A stretch of 64,000 nt of DNA from assembly GCA_963704875.1 (NCBI GenBank), contig CAVPIA010000008.1:1240001-1304000 (forward strand), given 5' to 3'. Below, in pieces: positions 51,153 through 59,882 of this stretch. Every line of letters starts with the position of its first letter. The stretch's first letter is position 1. A program made the position numbers and the translations under genes. The DNA comes from CAMYOC01 sp963704875. Lineage in GTDB: Bacteria > Pseudomonadota > Gammaproteobacteria > Steroidobacterales > XN24. Under the pieces are notes generated by a model, which was given only the letters and a program-made list of their open reading frames with translations, had not been told where the DNA came from and searched no databases.

Positions 51153-51269
51153 GATGTCACTCCCGTTGATTGCCCTGAGGCCCGACCGTAAACCGAATGC
51201 GCCGGTGCATGACTCTTTGAGGACAAGAGCTTCTGCTAAGCTGGGCGTTCCTGCAATGTGAGGCTCTTT

Positions 51270-52610
51270 ATGGCGCCCGCGCCCGACCTCGAAACCCTGA
51301 AACGAGACGCCGCCAGCGGTCGCGCCGCCGCCCAGTACAAGCTCGGCATGTGGCATCTTCGACAGCAGGATCCCGATGTCGATCACCAGGCAGCCCGTGC
51401 CGCGCTCGAGGCCGCCGCCGATCAGGGTTTCGCGCCAGCGATATCGGCCCTGGGGTACATGTCCTTGCGTGCTCAGGGCACTGACTACGATCCGCAGCGG
51501 GCGGCGGATATGTTCCAGCGCGCCGCCACCGCCGGCTTCCCGGAAGCGCGCTACCGACTGGCGGAAATGTACGCGGTCGGTTCAGGTCGTGGGCAGGATC
51601 TGGAGACAGCGAGACAGTATTTTTGCCAGGCTGCAGAAGCCGGGCATGCCGGTGCGATGTGCCAGTATGCCTATTGCCTGTTTGAGGGTCTCGGCGGGCC
51701 TTCGGATCGGATAACCGCGACGCACTGGTATGCGCAGGCAGCGTTGACCGGAGAACCCAGAGCCCTTTGCTGTGTTGGCTGGCGATTTGAAACCGGTCAC
51801 ACGCTGAACCCCGATCCGGCGCGCGCGCTGGCGTGCTATATGAAGGCCCTCAGGGCCGGATACCCGGGCGGCGGCGTCGCCGCCAATCGCCTGGCTATCA
51901 CGCTTGACGACGAGTCCATTGCCCGGGCACAGCTGCTCAGCGGCGCGCCGCTGGAAATGCCGCCCATTCAGGACATCGGAGCATCACAGCGTTCTAGCGC
52001 GCCGCGCGTGATCGGCTGGAAACCCCGCTGCGTATTGTTCAAAGATTTGCTCTCTCAGGAGGAGTGTTTGCATCTGATCGCGATAGCGAAACCGTTTTTG
52101 CGCGTGGCCAGGGTTCTGGACCGCAGCACCGGCAAGCGGGTGCTGGATCCGGCAAGACGTGCACAATCCGCGCGACTGCGGGACCCGTTACGTGACCTGG
52201 TAGTGTGGAATGTGGCGCAACGTCTGGCGCGATATTCAATGATTCCTCCGGAGAACGCTGAACCGATTACTGTGCTGTATTACGCCCGCGGCGACGAATA
52301 CCGGCCGCACCATGATTACTATGACCCGCGGACACCGGGGAGCCGAGCTGGCCTGGCGGCTGGCGGTCAACGGGTGGCGACCTTTCTGGTTTATCTCAAC
52401 GAAGTCGAGGCAGGCGGGGAGACAAGGTTTCCAGACGCGGATGTCAGCGTGCCGCCGGTGGCAGGCTGCGGGCTGCTGTTTTTCAACTGCAAACCAGACG
52501 GCACGCCTGACCGGGCCGCTCTGCACGCCGGCGCACCGGTAATATCAGGCGAGAAATGGCTGCTGAGCAGCTGGATCCGCAGCGGCGCCTATCCCCTGGA
52601 TGAAGGATGA
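51270..52610 (+). CDS. Sel1-repeat protein with prolyl 4-hydroxylase domain
   Basis: 446 residues from ATG 51270, with TGAGG at 51258-51262 and a 7-base gap; GTG 51258 is an alternative. Five or six Sel1-like repeats fill residues 5-185 (AAQYKLGMWHLRQQD, PAISALGYMSLRAQGTDYDPQRAADMF, AMCQYAYCLFEGLG). The C-terminal P4Hc domain starts near 225. Iron ligands are His-x-Asp in YRPHHDYYD and the distal His in ALHAGAPV, and the 2-oxoglutarate Lys is in GEKWLLSSWIR. It should hydroxylate a protein substrate, unknown here. No signal peptide. Confidence 0.9.
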   Translation: MAPAPDLETLKRDAASGRAAAQYKLGMWHLRQQDPDVDHQAARAALEAAADQGFAPAISALGYMSLRAQGTDYDPQRAADMFQRAATAGFPEARYRLAEMYAVGSGRGQDLETARQYFCQAAEAGHAGAMCQYAYCLFEGLGGPSDRITATHWYAQAALTGEPRALCCVGWRFETGHTLNPDPARALACYMKALRAGYPGGGVAANRLAITLDDESIARAQLLSGAPLEMPPIQDIGASQRSSAPRVIGWKPRCVLFKDLLSQEECLHLIAIAKPFLRVARVLDRSTGKRVLDPARRAQSARLRDPLRDLVVWNVAQRLARYSMIPPENAEPITVLYYARGDEYRPHHDYYDPRTPGSRAGLAAGGQRVATFLVYLNEVEAGGETRFPDADVSVPPVAGCGLLFFNCKPDGTPDRAALHAGAPVISGEKWLLSSWIRSGAYPLDEG

Positions 52611-52697
52611 TTCCGCTGCCAGGTCAGGGCCGCATCCGGTCCTGGCAATGGCAACAGCCTTGCTATAGCGACAGCGCCCGGTGCAGACGCAGACTGC

Positions 52698-52871
52698 TCA
52701 GCTGCTGCGCGGTCCAGCCATGAACCAGGCGATGAAACCCAGCACTGGCAGCAGCACCACGGCCGCTATCCAAAGCACCTTGGGACCGGTATCGGACTTG
52801 CTCTGAACGATATTCAGTACCGCCCAGATGTCGGCTACCAGTACGATGATTCCGAGAATTCCACCTTCCAT
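52698..52871 (-). CDS. PLDc_N-like small membrane protein (57 residues)
   Basis: A short gene from ATG 52871, preceded by GGGGAG, to TGA 52698. The product starts MEGGILGIIVLVADIWAVLN, continues IVQSKSDTGPKVLWIAAVVL and ends LPVLGFIAWFMAGPRSS: two hydrophobic helices joined by a loop. This matches the PLDc_N family (helix, DIWAI-like turn, loop with Lys before a Trp, then LLPVLG..W...GPR), found both alone and at the N-terminus of cardiolipin synthases. Function of stand-alone forms is unknown. It is convergent with the prolyl-hydroxylase gene. Confidence 0.82.
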   Translation of the reverse strand: MEGGILGIIVLVADIWAVLNIVQSKSDTGPKVLWIAAVVLLPVLGFIAWFMAGPRSS

Positions 52872-53128
52872 TTCGTGCTCCCCGATCAGGTATCAGTCAA
52901 ACTATTTGCCTGCAGTCTAATGGTGGTCTGGCAGCGGCGCCAGAATCGCGCACGCCTGTTCGACACACCACGGGTCACGGTGTTGCCGTAGTGAGACCAT
53001 TCCACAGCGGCCGTTATTTGCAGACACGTTCTTGCCGCGACCAAACGGGGGCGCAAAAACCACCCGCTGCAACAGCACGAAATTCGCGCCCGGGATTGGC
53101 GCAACAATCAACCGCGCCATGCACCCGA

Positions 53129-53725
53129 TCAACCGTCCGGGGCTGTTTTTTCCGCCGGATTGAGATCGACCTCAACATGCAGCACATCATCCCGCGCAGC
53201 TTTGCGCCACGGGTAACCGCTGCGCCGGAATACGCCGAGCATGGCGTCGTTGTCAGGCAGCACGTCCGCCTCAAAACAGGCGATGCCACGACGTCTGGCA
53301 ATACCCGCGAGATGCCGAAACATCAGGGTCCCGATGCCGCGGCCCTGATGGTCATCACCGACCACAAAAGCCATCTCCGCGCGCAGGCTGTCTGGCTCGC
53401 GGATATAGCGGGCGGTGGCAACAGGGACGGCGCCGTCGCCATCATCTACCAGGCCGGCTAACCCAACGTGCTTATCAAAATCCAGCTCGGTGAAGAAGGC
53501 GATATCCCGGGGTGTCAGCTCCTTGCGCACATCAAAAAACCGCTGCCGCACGGAACGCGGACTCAGGCGCCTGAAAGCCGCGGCCAGCGTCGGCCCATCC
53601 TCAGGCAGGATCGCCCTGATCAGCAGCGTTGTGTCGTCAGCAAGGCGTTCTCGCGCCTGGTAGTTTCGCAGGTCCGATGAGTCACCTGCTGCTTTGCCCG
53701 GGGTGCCGGTCGCTGGCGGTTTCAT
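53129..53725 (-). CDS. GNAT-family N-acetyltransferase
   Basis: 198 residues from ATG 53725, with GGGAG upstream. The GNAT domain occupies residues about 30-190: LLIRAILPEDGPTLAAAFRRLSPRSVRQRFFD, then the acetyl-CoA loop VVGDDHQGRGIGTLMFRHLAGIARRRGI (Q/RxxGxG/A motif) and PDNDAMLGVFRRSGYPW. The opening resembles acetyltransferases of the Pat/YfiQ group that modify proteins such as Acs, but the large ADP-forming domain is absent. The ATG overlaps the stop of the upstream acetyltransferase gene (ATGA). Confidence 0.85.
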   Translation of the reverse strand: MKPPATGTPGKAAGDSSDLRNYQARERLADDTTLLIRAILPEDGPTLAAAFRRLSPRSVRQRFFDVRKELTPRDIAFFTELDFDKHVGLAGLVDDGDGAVPVATARYIREPDSLRAEMAFVVGDDHQGRGIGTLMFRHLAGIARRRGIACFEADVLPDNDAMLGVFRRSGYPWRKAARDDVLHVEVDLNPAEKTAPDG

Positions 53726-54312
53726 TCCGGTCTCCCGGGCCGCGGATTGGATCGTGTTGCCGGCGTCATGTGCTTGCGCAGGCAGATCGCTGAAGCGGGA
53801 CACAGGCTGGCAAATTCGGCGGTTCCGCGGATGCCGTGCGGCACGGATTCCCGCTCTTGCGCTACAAAACCCAGCGCATGAAAAAACGCTGCAGCATCCA
53901 ATGTCAGCAGATAGAGCGTATCGATGCCCTGGCCGCGAGCCAGCGATTCGGCAGCCGCGAGCAGCGCTTGGCCAACGCCGGCTCCGCGAGCCTCGGGGCA
54001 CACGACAAGGGATCGCAGCAACGCATCGTTACCGCGCAGCTCAAGACCCACCCCCCCGATCAATTCGCCGCCCGCGTCCCGGGCAATCAGATAGCGTTCG
54101 AATTCACCGATGACGACGCCGCTGTCCGGCAGCTGTGCCTGTCGCAACATGTCTTTCAGGCCGTTCAGATCGCCCGGTATCGCGGTGCTGATCGACCAGC
54201 CAGACGGATCGCTGATCAGATCACTCCCATCCGGCGTAACTGTCTGTCCTGGACGTCCCGCAGAGCAAGCAACGCGATCGTCGCACCGACCAGAGCCAGA
54301 AACATGTCCCAC
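53722..54312 (-). CDS. ArsN2-like GNAT acetyltransferase (start uncertain)
   Basis: The fold begins at about residue 40 of this frame (ISTAIPGDLNGLKDMLRQAQLPDSGV) and includes GVGLELRGNDALLRSLVVCPEARGAGVGQALLAAAESLARGQGIDTLYLLT and AAAFFHALGFVAQERESVP. This order is typical of the ArsN2 group, small acetyltransferases often linked to arsenic resistance; no other ars gene is here. The ATG at 54312 lies 97 bases inside the DUF2238 gene. The only later ATG would remove the first strand, so the true start may be a non-ATG codon near the DUF2238 stop (54216). Confidence 0.75.
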   Translation of the reverse strand: MGHVSGSGRCDDRVACSAGRPGQTVTPDGSDLISDPSGWSISTAIPGDLNGLKDMLRQAQLPDSGVVIGEFERYLIARDAGGELIGGVGLELRGNDALLRSLVVCPEARGAGVGQALLAAAESLARGQGIDTLYLLTLDAAAFFHALGFVAQERESVPHGIRGTAEFASLCPASAICLRKHMTPATRSNPRPGRPE

Positions 54313-54848
54313 TGGGTATCCCAGATATCACCCTGGGTACCAAGAAAGGCCTCCGCTGACAGGCCCGCGATAATCGCCACCCACCATTCGATCATCTCGT
54401 AGAAGGCGCTGAATGCAAGGCAGATACTCACCGTCAACATGAACAACCAGCCACCCGGCCGGAGCGGCGTCTTGCGTAACAGCACCTCTCTTGCAACCAC
54501 GGCCGGGACGAAGCCCTGAGCCAGATGACCGATCCGGTCGTAGGGATTACGCGACAATTCGAAAAGATCCTGGATCCAGAACCCCAGCGGGACTTCGGCA
54601 TAAGTGTAATGGCCACCAAGGATCAGGATCAGCGCATGCAGCGCGATCAGACGGTACGACAAGGGCGTGAGTGGAAATCGTTTCCCGGTGAAGATCAGCA
54701 GCGGCACGATCAGCAGCACCGGCAAGACCTCCAGCAACCAGGTCATGCCGTCGTTTGGCCCGATACCCGACAGCACCAGCGCCAGAGTCACCGTTGCCAG
54801 CAGCGACAGCAGTTCTCCGCGCGAGCTCAGTTGACGGGCCTGATTCAT
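54216..54848 (-). CDS. DUF2238 (YjdF-like) membrane protein
   Basis: 210 residues and six hydrophobic helices. Family signatures are ALILILGGHYTYAEVPLGFWIQDLFELSRNPYDRIGHLAQGFVPAVVAREVLLRK and the later AFYEMIEWWVAIIAGLSAEAFLGTQGDIWDTQWDM, with conserved His, Tyr, Asp and Glu residues. E. coli YjdF belongs to this family; function unknown. A tetranucleotide repeat sits 33 bases upstream of its ATG. Confidence 0.9.
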   Translation of the reverse strand: MNQARQLSSRGELLSLLATVTLALVLSGIGPNDGMTWLLEVLPVLLIVPLLIFTGKRFPLTPLSYRLIALHALILILGGHYTYAEVPLGFWIQDLFELSRNPYDRIGHLAQGFVPAVVAREVLLRKTPLRPGGWLFMLTVSICLAFSAFYEMIEWWVAIIAGLSAEAFLGTQGDIWDTQWDMFLALVGATIALLALRDVQDRQLRRMGVI

Positions 54849-54880
54849 GTTGCCTCCAGCTGCACGGTTATCGACTCGAT

Positions 54881-54902
54881 CGTCCGTCCGTCCGTCCGTC
54901 CG
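54881..54902. repeat. Tetranucleotide repeat (CGTC)5
   Basis: Five and a half uninterrupted CGTC units lie in the 55-base gap between the diguanylate cyclase stop and the DUF2238 start. Such perfect short repeats can change copy number by slippage, here altering a leader or spacer rather than a reading frame. Confidence 0.9.
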
Positions 54903-54903
54903 G

Positions 54904-55977
54904 CTATGATCGCTTCGCGGGCGAATTCAGTGGCGGGCGTCGCCGCAATTCCTTGTTCTTGTACATCAGCCCGTCCGCATTGCGGATCAGATCCCTGGGA
55001 TCCGTACCGTCGGTGGGAAACACCGCCGAACCGATACTCACCGAGGTGCGAAACATCTGCCCCTCATAATCGAGTGTAGCGTTCTGGACGCTGCTGCGGA
55101 TGCGTTTGCCGATCTCGTCAAGCCGGGTCGGACTAATCTCCGACAGCAATATGATAAATTCGTCTCCACCGTAACGAGCGGCAACATCTGTATTGCGTAT
55201 CAGTCGGGTGATGACATTGGCGACCAGCACGATTGCATGACTACCTGCCTCATGCCCGAAGTCGTCGTTAACCCGCTTCAGGTCGTCCATATCAAGCAGC
55301 ATCAGGCCGTAGCTGCGCGAATAGCGTACCGCCTTGTCATGTTCGCGTTTGTGCAGACGAGTGAAAGCGCGCATGTTGTAAAGACCGGTTAACTCGTCGG
55401 TCTCGGACAAGGCACGGATTCGGTTCTTGGCCAGATCGATATCGTTGGCCAGCATGGTGGTAATAAATGCGACCAGCAGGAATGGGGCCAGGTTGGCAAG
55501 GATTTCGCTAAACCCGGTCAGCGACATCGCCGCTTCCAGATCCGTACCGACAAATATGTAGCACACGGATATCAGCGCCACGAACAATAATGTCGTCCAT
55601 TTGCCCAGAGTCAGCGCAGCGACAATAATCGGCAGCAGGTACAGATTGAGCAGCGGACTTTCCTGGCCGCCGGTCGGTATCAGCATGGCGGTGATAAAGC
55701 CGATCATCGCCAGGGTTTCGAAACTGATTTTCAACCGTGTTTGCGGGCGGTAGAAGTTCAGGTAACGGAACACCAGAATAAATACCAGAAAGGTGATCAG
55801 CGAACCGGCGACCAGGGGGTTGTCTACTCCCTGAGTGCCCGGCGCGAGCAGGTACAGCAGCACAAGTATCAGTATCAGCCACTCGATCTCTGCGACGCTG
55901 CGGGCAAAACCCCTGATCTGGTCGCGCTCGATCTCTTCGCCGACATCGGCGACGAGCTTTGCTCTGAAGCTCTTCAT
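54904..55977 (-). CDS. Membrane-bound diguanylate cyclase (GGDEF)
   Basis: 357 residues. Five or six membrane helices (about residues 30-185) precede a complete GGDEF domain: DELTGLYNMRAFTRL, LLDMDDLKRVNDDFGHEAGSHAI and ARYGGDEFIILL. The inhibitory I-site RxxD (IRNTDVAARYGGDEF) sits five residues before GGDEF, so product inhibition is expected. The protein makes c-di-GMP at the membrane. Its start overlaps the yajL stop by four bases (ATGA). Confidence 0.93.
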   Translation of the reverse strand: MKSFRAKLVADVGEEIERDQIRGFARSVAEIEWLILILVLLYLLAPGTQGVDNPLVAGSLITFLVFILVFRYLNFYRPQTRLKISFETLAMIGFITAMLIPTGGQESPLLNLYLLPIIVAALTLGKWTTLLFVALISVCYIFVGTDLEAAMSLTGFSEILANLAPFLLVAFITTMLANDIDLAKNRIRALSETDELTGLYNMRAFTRLHKREHDKAVRYSRSYGLMLLDMDDLKRVNDDFGHEAGSHAIVLVANVITRLIRNTDVAARYGGDEFIILLSEISPTRLDEIGKRIRSSVQNATLDYEGQMFRTSVSIGSAVFPTDGTDPRDLIRNADGLMYKNKELRRRPPLNSPAKRS

Positions 55978-56555
55978 TTAGGCTGGATACCCCCGGTTTT
56001 CGCTGCTGGCCGCTGCAAGGCCTGTTCAACACGCTGGCGCTGTTCGTTGCCGCGCAGATTCTCAACCAGCGCGAGCGCAAAATCCATGGCCGTCCCCGGG
56101 CCTCGGGAGGTGATCTGGTTGCCGTCCGTAACCACCGGTTCGTCTTCCAGCGTCAGGCCCGCGACCTCAGTCTTATCAAGAGACCCCGGATAGCTGGTCG
56201 CGCGGCGTCCCTGCAACAAGCCTGCCGCCGCCAGAACCATCGGCGCGGCACAGATCGCCGCGGTCATGCCGCCGTGTTTGACAGTGTCCCGAAGCATCGC
56301 GATGACGCGTTGATCCTGCCGCAGATTGGCCGCTCCTGGCATACCGCCCGGGAGAGCGATGAGGTCAAAGCGCTGATCCAGCACAGCGTCCAGATCCTGG
56401 TCCGCGGCGATTTCGATGCCGTGAGATCCGCGAACCAGCCCCGGCTCGAGGCTCGCGACCACGACTTCGATCTCCGCGCGACGGAGGATATCGATCACGG
56501 TCACCGCCTCTATTTCCTCAAACCCGGCGGCGAGGGGGACGAGTACACGAGCCAT
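55974..56555 (-). CDS. yajL: DJ-1/YajL-family protein
   Basis: 193 residues. The start MARVLVPLAAGFEEIEAVTVIDILRRA contains the conserved acidic Glu of the active site, and the reactive cysteine is Cys102 in TAAICAAPMVLAAAG. YajL/DJ-1 proteins are oxidative-stress chaperones or glyoxalases in the cytoplasm. The ATG lies 46 bases inside the 3' end of yibQ, in another frame, an overlap long enough to note. Coupled to the diguanylate cyclase gene downstream. Confidence 0.92.
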   Translation of the reverse strand: MARVLVPLAAGFEEIEAVTVIDILRRAEIEVVVASLEPGLVRGSHGIEIAADQDLDAVLDQRFDLIALPGGMPGAANLRQDQRVIAMLRDTVKHGGMTAAICAAPMVLAAAGLLQGRRATSYPGSLDKTEVAGLTLEDEPVVTDGNQITSRGPGTAMDFALALVENLRGNEQRQRVEQALQRPAAKTGGIQPK

Positions 56556-57322
56556 GGGGCGGCCTCCTTGCTCGAGCGTCGGATCAGCTCTTCGACGCTG
56601 ACCAGCATAATACCCTCAGCCTGCAAGCGCGGTATTTCCTCCTGCAACGCCGCAAGGGTTGTCGCTCTGGGGTGGCCGATAGCCACCGCGAAGCCGTTCT
56701 GTCTGGCCTCGACCTTGAGCCGCTCGATTTCCGCGCGGATGTCGGCGGGTTCCCCCGAGTTGTCCAGGAATATATCGCGGCGCGCCGTCGGCAGGCCGTT
56801 GGCGATCGCAACCCGCCAGGCGACGCTGCCCGGAGTGGTAAAACTGTCAACGAAGAACCAGTCTCGACGCGCGCTAAGCTCGCTCATCAGCCACTGCATC
56901 TGTGCCAGGTGCCGGGTCAGCAGACTGCCCATGTGGTTGTTCATCCCGCTGGCATAAGGCACAGCATCCACCGCTGCGTCCAGACGCTCGAGCAACTCTG
57001 CGCGATCCTGGCGCAGTGTCAGCACGCCAGGACCCGGTTGCTCCATTGGATCTGCCGCCTGCATCGGCAAATGCAACATTACTTCTTTGCCCTCGCGATG
57101 GCAGGCTGCCGCGAGTTCGCGCGCACGCGGCGTGTGCGGCAACACCGAACAGGCCACCGGCCCGGGCAGCGCTGCTGCCTGCAGGCCGTAATGTCGGGAA
57201 TTTCCCATGTCATCGATGATGATCGCTACCACCGGCGGTTCGGCGGCCAGCGCGGGCGGAAGAAATGTTAGCAGGCCGGAGACACCCAGGGTCATAAGGC
57301 CCGGGAGGTCCCGCCAGGTCAT
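56510..57322 (-). CDS. yibQ: Divergent polysaccharide deacetylase (YibQ-like)
   Basis: 270 residues with an N-terminal signal (LMTLGVSGLLTFLPPALA). Family blocks are VVAIIIDDMGNSRHYGLQAAALPGPVACSVLPHTPRA, VMLHLPMQA, GMNNHMGSLLTR and FFVDSFTTPGSVA, with AVAIGHPRATTLAAL near the end. YibQ (divergent polysaccharide deacetylase 2) is periplasmic and usually encoded after envC; here ctpA lies between. The start overlaps the ctpA stop by four bases. Confidence 0.92.
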   Translation of the reverse strand: MTWRDLPGLMTLGVSGLLTFLPPALAAEPPVVAIIIDDMGNSRHYGLQAAALPGPVACSVLPHTPRARELAAACHREGKEVMLHLPMQAADPMEQPGPGVLTLRQDRAELLERLDAAVDAVPYASGMNNHMGSLLTRHLAQMQWLMSELSARRDWFFVDSFTTPGSVAWRVAIANGLPTARRDIFLDNSGEPADIRAEIERLKVEARQNGFAVAIGHPRATTLAALQEEIPRLQAEGIMLVSVEELIRRSSKEAAPWLVYSSPSPPGLRK

Positions 57323-58533
57323 AGGCCGGAACCCGTCCCCGAAACAACAACCCGTCGCGGCTGTTTGCTATCGCGCTGGTTCAGCTGGGCGATGGCTACA
57401 GTCAGCTGGCGGTCGAAATCCGTGTCTTCGAGTTCCGCATAGACTGTGACGTCCGGCTGAATGCCGCGATTGTGGATCGATCGACCAGAAGGAGTGTAGT
57501 AACGCGACGTCGTCAGTTTGATGGCGTGTCCGTCGGTCAGCGGCAACACCGTTTGTACGGACCCCTTGCCAAATGTCGGCGAGCCGACGATCCGCGCGCG
57601 ACCGTTGTCCTGGAGCGCTCCGGCCAAAATCTCCGATGCGGAAGCAGATCCGCCATTAACCAGCACGACAATGGGACAGTTGATCATCAAAGCGCCGGTT
57701 GTCGCGCTGTAGCGAAAGCGTGCGTCCGGACCGCGACCGTCCGCACTGACAATCACGCCATCATCCAGAAACAGATCGGCCACCTCTACCGCGGCATCCA
57801 GCACGCCTCCGGGATTGTTGCGCAGATCGATCACCAGACCTTGCGTTGGCGATGTGGCCAGCGTGGCCAGGGCGTGTTCGACCTCGGCAGCGGTGGTGGC
57901 GCTGAAATGGGTCAGACGCAGATAAACATCTCCGGAATCCAGCAAGCGCCTTTCAACGCTGTCGAGATGGACTTCAGCCCGCTCGATATCAAACGAGTGC
58001 GACAGAGCATCTTCGCCCCGAACCACGCCAACACGGACCCGGGAACCGGCCGTCCCTCGCAGGCGTGCAATAGTCTCGGCCAGTTCATGAGAACCAACCG
58101 GCATGCTGTCTACGCTGATAATGATATCTCCGGCCAACACCCCGGCGGCCGCCGCAGGACTGTTCTCCACCGGGGCAATCACAACCACCTGGCCGTGTTC
58201 GATGCCGATGTCGAGACCGATCCCGGTGTATGCACCACTGGTGCTGTCGAGGATGTGCTGATACTCGGCCGCATCCAGGAATGCGGAGTGATCATCCAGA
58301 CCCTCGACCATGCCCCGGACCGCCGCCTCCATCAGACGCTGATCATTGACCGGATCGACATACTCGCGACGCACGTGCTCAAGCACCTCGGTCAGCAATT
58401 GAGCCGGATCGTTGGCTGTTGCGGCAGCTGCCGGCGTCTGCCGCCCGGCGAGGACAGACGATCCCAGGCTCAGCGCCAGACCCAGCACCGTGCCGATACA
58501 AATCGCCAAAAGTCCCCTAAATTTCAGAGACAT
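57319..58533 (-). CDS. ctpA: S41 carboxy-terminal processing peptidase
   Basis: 404 residues from ATG 58533 (GTG 58545 also possible). A signal or anchor (LLAICIGTVLGLALSLGSSVLA) is followed by an N-terminal helical region, a PDZ domain (GIGLDIGIEHGQVVVIAPVENSPAAAAGVLAGDIIISVD) and the S41 core. The Ser/Lys dyad is in NGGSASASEI (Ser296-Ser298 region) and TFGKGSVQ (Lys323), with LRNNPGGVLDAAV before it. CtpA-type proteases trim periplasmic proteins, including cell-wall hydrolases, and CtpA genes often follow envC, as here. Confidence 0.95.
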   Translation of the reverse strand: MSLKFRGLLAICIGTVLGLALSLGSSVLAGRQTPAAAATANDPAQLLTEVLEHVRREYVDPVNDQRLMEAAVRGMVEGLDDHSAFLDAAEYQHILDSTSGAYTGIGLDIGIEHGQVVVIAPVENSPAAAAGVLAGDIIISVDSMPVGSHELAETIARLRGTAGSRVRVGVVRGEDALSHSFDIERAEVHLDSVERRLLDSGDVYLRLTHFSATTAAEVEHALATLATSPTQGLVIDLRNNPGGVLDAAVEVADLFLDDGVIVSADGRGPDARFRYSATTGALMINCPIVVLVNGGSASASEILAGALQDNGRARIVGSPTFGKGSVQTVLPLTDGHAIKLTTSRYYTPSGRSIHNRGIQPDVTVYAELEDTDFDRQLTVAIAQLNQRDSKQPRRVVVSGTGSGL

Positions 58534-58605
58534 AACATGTCCCACGCCGCCTGAAATACATCGATCAGGGACGATAGCACAGGGCGAGAGGTGCTCAAAA
58601 CGGCC

Positions 58606-59790
58606 TCAACGTGCGGACAGACGATTCTCAAACCAGCGATGCGGGTTCTGCGGCTGCTTGCCCCGTCTTAGTTCAAAGTACAGCGCAGACCGGCTGCGGC
58701 CGCCGGTATCGCCCACGGCTGCTATCACTTCGCCGGGTTGTACCCAGTCTCCAACATCCTTGAACAATACTTCGTTGTGGCCGTACAGGCTCAGGTAGCC
58801 GTCACCGTGTTCCACCACCAGTAACAGCCCCATCCCGGGCAGCCAGTCAGCGTAGGCAACCCGGCCGTGGTAGACCGCGCTCACTTCAGCACCGCGATCG
58901 GCGCTGACCACAACCCCGTTCCAGCGCAGCGATCCGCCGGCCCTGGGTTGGCCAAAATCATGTAACAATCTGCCCTTGACCGGCCACGCTAGTCTGCCGC
59001 GCTGGTCGGCAAACGGCTCACGCTGGGTTCCGGGCATCTCTGCCAGCGCCCGCTGCAATTCCTCTATCAGCGCCAACACCGCCGCTTCTTCCGCCTGCAG
59101 ACGCGCGATCTGCTGGGCGCCGGTTTCGATCCGGGTTTCCAGCTCGTTGACAGCGTTGGCCCGGACCAGCCGCGCCCGCTCGACCTCTGCCGCCTCGCGC
59201 TCGCGCTCGTGCTCCAGCACCTCCAGTTCGCGGGCAGCCGACGACAGCGCCTGCTCAAGCTCCGCCAGACGGGACAACTCGGCAACCACGGTATCGATCT
59301 GCCCGGCGCGATATCTGTTCAGATAGCCGTAATAGACCAGCAAGCGGCCCAGCAACGCGGGATCTTGCTGATTCAGCACCATGCGCAGACGCTCCTGCCG
59401 ACCGCCGACATAGGCGGCGCGAACCTGCCCGGCGAGATTCTCACGCTGAGATTCGAGTCGCTTCTGACTGGCGGTCTTTTCCTGACCCAGCTCGGCCAAC
59501 CTGCGCTTGTGGTCCGCGATTCCGGCGCGGGTGCGTTGCAGTTCGCGCGCAGCCATGGCCGCGGCTTTCTCGGCCTCTCTGAGCCCTGCGGCTTCCTTGT
59601 CCCGTTGGTCGGCATCCCGCTCCAGCTGCCGCTGGAGATTCCCGATCCGCTGCCGCAGATCGTCAAGACGCGCGCCGGGATCATCGTCCGCGACGACCGC
59701 AAAAACGGGCACCGACAGACCTACGAGCAGGCCCGCGACCAGGGCCAGCAAAAGACCCGGCACTGGCGCTTTCAGGCTGAGTATCCGCAT
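58606..59790 (-). CDS. envC: Murein hydrolase activator EnvC
   Basis: 394 residues. After a signal peptide (LLLALVAGLLVGLSVPVFA) come two coiled-coil stretches (about 40-120 and 165-255), then a LytM domain from about 275: LAWPVKGRLLHDFGQPRAGGSLRWNGVVVSADRGAEVSAVYHGRVAYADWLPGMGLLLVVEHGDGYLSLYGHNEVLFKDVGDWVQPGEVIAAVG. The LytM zinc ligands are partly replaced, as in EnvC, which activates amidases at the division site instead of cutting itself. gpmI, its usual neighbour in enteric bacteria, is absent here. Confidence 0.94.
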   Translation of the reverse strand: MRILSLKAPVPGLLLALVAGLLVGLSVPVFAVVADDDPGARLDDLRQRIGNLQRQLERDADQRDKEAAGLREAEKAAAMAARELQRTRAGIADHKRRLAELGQEKTASQKRLESQRENLAGQVRAAYVGGRQERLRMVLNQQDPALLGRLLVYYGYLNRYRAGQIDTVVAELSRLAELEQALSSAARELEVLEHEREREAAEVERARLVRANAVNELETRIETGAQQIARLQAEEAAVLALIEELQRALAEMPGTQREPFADQRGRLAWPVKGRLLHDFGQPRAGGSLRWNGVVVSADRGAEVSAVYHGRVAYADWLPGMGLLLVVEHGDGYLSLYGHNEVLFKDVGDWVQPGEVIAAVGDTGGRSRSALYFELRRGKQPQNPHRWFENRLSAR

Positions 59791-59882
59791 CAGGGTTTGT
59801 TATTGCTCCGGGTCACGCGTTTCGCCGCCACAGTGTATGGGCTTGGGGCGGGGTGAGGAAGGCGTGACATGGTCGACGCTGG

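Noticed and set aside
53722..54312. Arsenic resistance operon
   Set aside because: Only an ArsN2-like acetyltransferase is seen; no arsR, arsB or arsC is nearby, so the name is family level only.
57472..58554. 360-codon plus-strand frame inside ctpA
   Set aside because: Antisense to a complete PDZ/S41 protease; composition typical of a shadow frame.
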